From contig DASTPP010000208.1 in assembly GCA_035762175.1 (NCBI GenBank), positions 1 to 18,558 of the forward strand: a stretch of 18,558 bases of DNA, written 5' to 3'. The notes under the pieces are model-generated. The model saw only the letters and a program-made list of their open reading frames with translations. It was not told where the DNA came from and searched no databases. Of the stretch, positions 15,079 to 18,558 are shown one piece after another; position 1 is the stretch's first letter; every line of letters starts with the position of its first letter. The position numbers and the translations under genes were made by a program. Source of the stretch: DASTPP01 sp035762175 (GTDB lineage: Bacteria; Myxococcota_A; Polyangia; Polyangiales; Polyangiaceae).

Positions 15079-17343
15079 TCAGCGCCCCTTCTCGCCGAGG
15101 TGCTGCCGGAAGAACTCGGCGATGCGCACGTACTGCTGCTCGACCACGGCCGGGTCGGTCACCATGTGCGTCGCGCCCGCGAGCGGCAAGAATTCGTGGG
15201 GCTTGCCCGCGCGCAAGAGCGCGTCCGACAGCTTGACCCCGTGAAAGAAGTACACGTTGTCGTCGGCCGTGCCGTGAATGATGAGCAGGGGCCGGCGCAG
15301 CTCTTTGGCCGCGAGCAAGACCGAGGTGCGGTCGTAGGCGTCGTTCGCCTCGTCGGGCAGGCCGAGGTAGCGCTCGGTGTAGTGCGTGTCGTAGTCGTGC
15401 CAGTCGGTGACGGGCGCGCCGGCGACGGCGGCGTGAAAGACGTCGGGGCGCTTGAGCAGGGCGTACGAGGCCATGTACCCGCCGTACGACCAGCCGTAGA
15501 TGCCCACCCGCGACAGGTCGAGCTCGGGCGTCTGCTGGGCGAGCTCGCGCAGCGCGCGCACCTGGTCTTCGAGCGGCACCTCGCCCGCCTTGCCCTTGAT
15601 GGCCCGCTCCCACTCGCGGCCGCGGTAGGGCGTGCCCCGCCCGTCGAACATGACGACCACGAAGCCCTGGTCGGCCACCCACTGGGGTATGAGGTAGCGC
15701 TTGCGCGAGGCGTAGACCATGCGCGCGTGCGGCCCGCCGTAGGCGTTGACCAGCACCGGGTAGCGCCGCCCCGGCTGAAAGTCGCGCGGCTTGACGATCG
15801 CGGCGCGAAAGTGGTGCACCGGGTCGACCTGCGTGAACGTGACCTTCGGCTCGACCGAGGGCTTCTCGGCCAGGTTGCGAATCTCGCCCGCCTCCGAGCC
15901 GTCGGGGCGCAGCACGCTGAAGCGCGGCGGCGCCTCGGCCGACTCGGACGCGAGCACGAGGGCGCTGCCGTCGGACGCCACGAAGGCGCTCACCTCGGCC
16001 GGGCCCCGCGGCGGGTCGAGGCGCTTCGGCTCGCCGCCGCCGAGCGGCAGGGCGAAGAGGTGCGCCTCGCTCGGCTCGTCGCCCGCGATGACGTAGGCCA
16101 CCTTGCGCGCCTCGTCGACGCCGACCAGCTTGCGGTAGCCGAGGCCCGGCGCCGAGAGCGCCCGCACGAGCGCGCCGTCGGGGCCCCGCAGCTCGAGCTG
16201 AAAGGCGCCGCCCCGCTCGGTCGACCACAGAAAGCCCGAGCCGTCGCGCAGCCAGCGCGGCACGCTCTGATCGAGGTTCACCCAGACCGGGTCGCGCTCG
16301 ACCAGTAGCGGCTTCGTCGCGCCCGTCGCCGGGTCGACCGAGAGCAAGACCTCTTCGGTCTGGGCGCGGTTCTGCACCAAGATGACGAGGGGGCCGCCGC
16401 GGTCCCAGCGCGCGGTGGCAAGGTAGGGGTAGGCTTTGCGGTCCCACGTGACCCAGACCGTCGGGCCGCCCGCCGCGGGCGCGACGCCGAGCGTCACCTC
16501 GGCGTTCGCCTTGCCCGCCCGCGGGTAGGGGAACGACTGCGGCGCCCGCTCCGGGTGCGCCGGGTCGGCGATGTAAAAGCGCTCGACCGGGCCGTTGTCG
16601 GTGCGCTGGTAGGCAACGAATTTCGCGTCCGGCGACCACCAGTAGCCGACGAAGCGCGCCATCTCTTCTTGCGCCACGAACTCGGCGAGCCCGTGCGTCA
16701 CCGTCTCGGTCGCGCCCTCGGTCAGGCGCGTCTCGCGGCCGGTCGCGAGGTCGATGACGTAAAGATCGCCCGCGCGCACGAACGAGACCTTCGCCCCGTC
16801 GGGCGAAAAGCGCGGGTCGACCGGCGCGGGCTTGCCCACCTCGAGCTCGCGCGTCGTGCCCGGGCCGACCTCGTGCAGAAAGAGCCGCCCGCCGAGCGGC
16901 GCGAGCAGCTTCGAGCCGTCGAGCGACAGCTCGTACTGCGCGATGCCCTTGGCCGTCAGGCGCATGCGCTCGCGCCGCGCCCGCTCTTCGGGGCTCAGCA
17001 CCTCGTCGCCCTGGCCGAGCAGCGCGCGCGACGAGAGCACGACCTTCTCGGCCCCCGCCTTCACGTCGTAGGCGTACAGGTCGCGCACCCCCTCGCGCGG
17101 GTCGGACCGCACGAAAAACACCCGCTCGCCCCCCGGCGCCACCCGAAAGCCCGTCGGCTCGCCCTGCCCGAAGGCGCGCGTCACCGCATACTGCTTGAGA
17201 AAGGACGTGTCTCGCACCGCCGCACCCGCCTGCGCTGAGGGTTGCGGGGCGGGCGCCTGCCCGCCCCTCGCGTCTTCGCCGCCGCAGCCCCCGAGGGCCG
17301 CGCCCGCGAGCGCCCAGAGTATCGCCACCGTTCGCACGATCAT
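15079..17343 (-). CDS. Dipeptidyl-peptidase IV-like S9 family lipoprotein
   Basis: 754 aa. The signal ends in AALGGC (Cys20), so it is probably a lipoprotein facing the periplasm or cell surface. Residues about 50-500 form the beta-propeller, including AEFVAQEEMARFVGYWWSPD with the Glu pair (226-227) that binds the substrate N-terminus in DPP IV. Residues about 510-754 form the alpha/beta-hydrolase domain with GWSYGGY (Ser619), HGTADDNV (Asp695) and GATHMV (His726), the complete catalytic triad. Family members release Xaa-Pro dipeptides from peptide N-termini. The ATG overlaps the stop of the upstream gene (ATGA), so it is the last gene of a smpB operon. The length is normal for the family. 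Confidence 0.95.
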   Translation of the reverse strand: MIVRTVAILWALAGAALGGCGGEDARGGQAPAPQPSAQAGAAVRDTSFLKQYAVTRAFGQGEPTGFRVAPGGERVFFVRSDPREGVRDLYAYDVKAGAEKVVLSSRALLGQGDEVLSPEERARRERMRLTAKGIAQYELSLDGSKLLAPLGGRLFLHEVGPGTTRELEVGKPAPVDPRFSPDGAKVSFVRAGDLYVIDLATGRETRLTEGATETVTHGLAEFVAQEEMARFVGYWWSPDAKFVAYQRTDNGPVERFYIADPAHPERAPQSFPYPRAGKANAEVTLGVAPAAGGPTVWVTWDRKAYPYLATARWDRGGPLVILVQNRAQTEEVLLSVDPATGATKPLLVERDPVWVNLDQSVPRWLRDGSGFLWSTERGGAFQLELRGPDGALVRALSAPGLGYRKLVGVDEARKVAYVIAGDEPSEAHLFALPLGGGEPKRLDPPRGPAEVSAFVASDGSALVLASESAEAPPRFSVLRPDGSEAGEIRNLAEKPSVEPKVTFTQVDPVHHFRAAIVKPRDFQPGRRYPVLVNAYGGPHARMVYASRKRYLIPQWVADQGFVVVMFDGRGTPYRGREWERAIKGKAGEVPLEDQVRALRELAQQTPELDLSRVGIYGWSYGGYMASYALLKRPDVFHAAVAGAPVTDWHDYDTHYTERYLGLPDEANDAYDRTSVLLAAKELRRPLLIIHGTADDNVYFFHGVKLSDALLRAGKPHEFLPLAGATHMVTDPAVVEQQYVRIAEFFRQHLGEKGR

Positions 17344-17726
17344 CGCCCGCCCTCCTCGTGCCTCACCCCCCCAGCCCCCCCTCCCCCGGGAGGGGGGGGG
17401 GCAGGCGACGGCCCCGCGCCCTCTCTTGCCCCCTCCCCCGGGAGGGGGGCCGGGGGGGTGGGGCCGCCACCGAGCGCCTCGCGCAACGCCCGCGTCGGGT
17501 TGACCAGGCGCCCCTCGATGCGAAAGGTGCCCTCGGGCTCGCGGCGGCAGCGGCGCACCTTCACGATGATCGCCAAGGGCTCGCCCCCGGGCACCTCGAG
17601 CGCGCCCTCGAGCGGCGTGCCCGGCGCGGCCGCCACGGTCGAGCGCAGGGCCACGTCGTCGCGGTCGAACGCGACCGCCTCGGCCTCGCCCCCGCGACGA
17701 AGGCGCACGGCGAACGGGCCCGCCAT
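17340..17726 (-). CDS. Small protein of unknown function, possibly PilZ-like, with repeat-derived tail
   Basis: 128 aa. The start overlaps the smpB stop (TGATG) and the stop overlaps the next ATG (ATGA), so it is tightly coupled in an operon. Residues 1-85 alternate hydrophobic and charged residues as in a small beta-barrel (AVRLRRGG, LEGALEVPGGEPLAIIVKVRRC, FRIEGRLVNP). This is reminiscent of PilZ-like folds, but no RxxxR motif for c-di-GMP is present, so the function is unknown. From about residue 86 the sequence is Gly/Pro/Glu-rich and is encoded by a palindromic GC repeat (17362-17460). The tail is therefore probably not part of the original fold. Confidence 0.6.
   Translation of the reverse strand: MAGPFAVRLRRGGEAEAVAFDRDDVALRSTVAAAPGTPLEGALEVPGGEPLAIIVKVRRCRREPEGTFRIEGRLVNPTRALREALGGGPTPPAPLPGEGAREGAGPSPAPPPPGGGGAGGVRHEEGGR
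17362..17460. repeat. Paired palindromic C/G repeats inside the 3' end of the 17340-17726 gene
   Basis: CCCCCTCCCCCGGGAGGGGG-type palindromes occur twice, centred near 17386 and 17438, with CCTCACCCCCCCAG and GGGGGGGTGGGG flanks. This style of C-run/G-run palindrome is typical of dispersed intergenic repeats in GC-rich genomes. Here it lies within a reading frame. Confidence 0.8.
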
Positions 17727-18205
17727 CAGCGCCCCCTCTGGGCCCGGCCCATCGCCGCGCGCGCCTCGCGGTCGAGCTCGCGGGTCTTGACCGCCTCGCG
17801 CTTGTCGGCCTTCTGCTTGCCCTTGCCGATCGCGATCTCGACCTTCGCCCGCCCGTTCTTCCAATAGATGCGCGTCGGCACCACCGTCGCCCCCGACTCG
17901 GCGAGCGCCCGGCGCAGCCGCTCGATCTCGCTCTCGCGCAAGAGCAGCTTGCGGGGCCGCCGCTCTTCGTGCGCGAACGCCGCGTGCTCGAGCTTCGGCA
18001 TGAACACGCCCTTCAAGAAGGCCTCGCCGTTGTCGACCGAGACCCAGCCGTCGCTCAGGTCGCAGCTGCCGTGCCGCAACGTCTTGACCTCGCTGCCCAT
18101 CAGCACGAGCCCCGCCTCCCACCGGTCGCTGAGCTCGTAATTGAACGAGGCCCGCCGGTTCTGGGCGATGAGCTTGATCTCGTCGGCAGCCGTACTCTTA
18201 GCCAT
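17726..18205 (-). CDS. smpB: SmpB, SsrA (tmRNA)-binding protein
   Basis: 159 aa, ATG at 18205. Canonical blocks: IAQNRRASFNYEL, EAGLVLMGSEVKTLRHG (the tmRNA-binding core), RPRKLLLRESEI, VVPTRIYWKNGRAKVEIAIGKGK and the C-terminal DKREAVKTRELDRE that folds into the ribosome mRNA channel. SmpB brings tmRNA to stalled ribosomes for trans-translation. The usual LLLH reads LLLR. It is the first gene of an overlapping operon with the small unknown protein and the DPP IV-like peptidase. The tmRNA gene (ssrA) is not seen in this window. Confidence 0.97.
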   Translation of the reverse strand: MAKSTAADEIKLIAQNRRASFNYELSDRWEAGLVLMGSEVKTLRHGSCDLSDGWVSVDNGEAFLKGVFMPKLEHAAFAHEERRPRKLLLRESEIERLRRALAESGATVVPTRIYWKNGRAKVEIAIGKGKQKADKREAVKTRELDREARAAMGRAQRGR

Positions 18206-18235
18206 GGGCCCCGCGCCCGCCGCGCGGGCCGCACC

Positions 18236-18241
18236 TTCCTA
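18236..18241 (-). promoter_or_regulatory. Candidate -10 element for the smpB operon
   Basis: On the minus strand TAGGAA (in GCTAGGAAGG) lies 30 nt before the smpB ATG. It contains one of only six CTAG tetramers in the window, all outside the conserved coding cores. No -35 box is evident. Confidence 0.3.
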
Positions 18242-18364
18242 GCACAGCCCCGGGCGCCGCGTCGCCCCGCCCCGGGCCCGCCGCCCCGCCCGGCCGCGCC
18301 GGGGCCGCCTCGCGACCGAGCCCGCCCTGATCCAGGCGGCGGGTGACGTTGCGGGCCCGACGTC

Positions 18365-18446
18365 GCCCCGGACGGAAAAGGGTGTTTCGAAACGCGCGGG
18401 CGGCCCCCGGCTGAAGCCCTGGGCATTGGTCACTTCTGCGGGGCAA
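18365..18446. repeat. Diverged, rearranged relative of the intergenic hairpin element
   Basis: This lies in the 18206-18505 spacer, which holds no gene. Read on the minus strand, 18417-18365 (GGGGGCCGCCCG, then GTTTCGAAACACCCTTTTCC, then GTCCGGGGC) parallels 11040-11095. Next to it GGCTGAAGCCCTGGGCA followed by GGTCAC resembles the hairpin and following bases of copies 1 and 2, with mismatches. The rest of the spacer is GC-rich DNA in which I see nothing beyond candidate -10 elements. Confidence 0.5.
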
Positions 18447-18493
18447 GCACGAGCTCAGGTACCTTCGTGCGAGCCCTGGCGGCGGCCTGGCGC

Positions 18494-18499
18494 TAGCCC
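18494..18499 (+). promoter_or_regulatory. Candidate -10 element placed for a leaderless start at 18506
   Basis: TAGCCC (in GCGCTAGCCCC) ends 6 nt before ATG 18506, the same spacing as TAGAGT before ATG 4372. It matches the -10 consensus only weakly. Confidence 0.2.
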
Positions 18500-18505
18500 C
18501 GCCGC

Positions 18506-18558
18506 ATGGACGCACTCGCGGACTGGACCGACCCGCTTCGCTGGGCCGAGCTGGAGTT
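18506..18558 (+). CDS. Start of a gene cut by the window edge, unknown product
   Basis: The ATG opens MDALADWTDPLRWAELE and runs off the end. Trp-rich, amphipathic beginnings of this kind occur in membrane-associated proteins, but 17 residues are too few to assign anything. Support is limited to the open frame and the upstream CTAG-type hexamer. Confidence 0.4.
   Translation, partial: MDALADWTDPLRWAELE

Noticed and set aside
17726..18505. tmRNA (ssrA) next to smpB
   Set aside because: No tRNA-like acceptor or T-arm and no tag-peptide reading frame was found; the palindromic TTTCGAAA near 18375 is not in a tRNA context.

Overview
The window is very GC-rich, densely packed DNA (codon third positions almost always G or C, AAG/GAG/CAG strongly preferred) with many lipoproteins. 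It also holds an AgmX/PglI-type C-terminal domain, a PP2C phosphatase fused to a cyclic-nucleotide-binding domain, and a CcmE with Cys in place of the heme-binding His. Together these suggest a myxobacterium (Myxococcota, probably Polyangia-like). That assignment is inference; there is no rRNA or tRNA gene to anchor it. Because of the base composition almost every frame is open, so most long ORFs are shadows of real genes.

Layout. 64-2645 (minus): a PlsB/PlsC-type acyltransferase followed, with a 4-nt GTGA overlap, by a glycerol-3-phosphate-dehydrogenase-like protein that has lost both catalytic lysines. 2886-3647 (plus): a YhhQ-type queuosine precursor transporter. 3709-4323 (minus): a Cys-rich lipoprotein whose stop codon lies inside a 35-bp tandem repeat. 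4372-6298 (plus): a lipoprotein with an AgmX/PglI-like domain that lacks an in-frame stop, then the PP2C-cNMP fusion. 6484-10062 (plus): an ATP-grasp enzyme, feoA, a 34-codon repeat-built small ORF joined by GTGA overlaps on both sides, and feoB. 10223-10816 (plus): ccmE, isolated from other ccm genes. 11110-12420 (minus): a secreted YcbK/M15-type metallopeptidase. 12605-14124 (plus): dtd overlapping a TPR lipoprotein, then a multi-pass membrane protein at 14175-14834. 15079-18205 (minus): smpB, a small unknown protein and a dipeptidyl-peptidase IV-like lipoprotein, each overlapping the next. A new plus-strand gene starts at 18506 and runs off the edge.

Most genes are housekeeping or envelope functions: phospholipid precursors, Fe(II) uptake, cytochrome c maturation, trans-translation, chiral proofreading of tRNA and peptide digestion. 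The less ordinary signals lie between and at the edges of genes. There are short tandem duplications (33, 35, 40 and 42 bp) at starts, stops and a signal-peptide cleavage site. A dispersed intergenic hairpin element shows compensatory base changes between its two good copies. TAG-containing -10-like hexamers sit so close to start codons that leaderless transcripts are likely. Synonymous codon choice depends on context: AAA/GAA/CAA are used almost only before Asp or Glu codons, which avoids AGGA. No CRISPR array, IS transposase, phage or defence gene is visible, and I found no obvious complete new multi-gene system.
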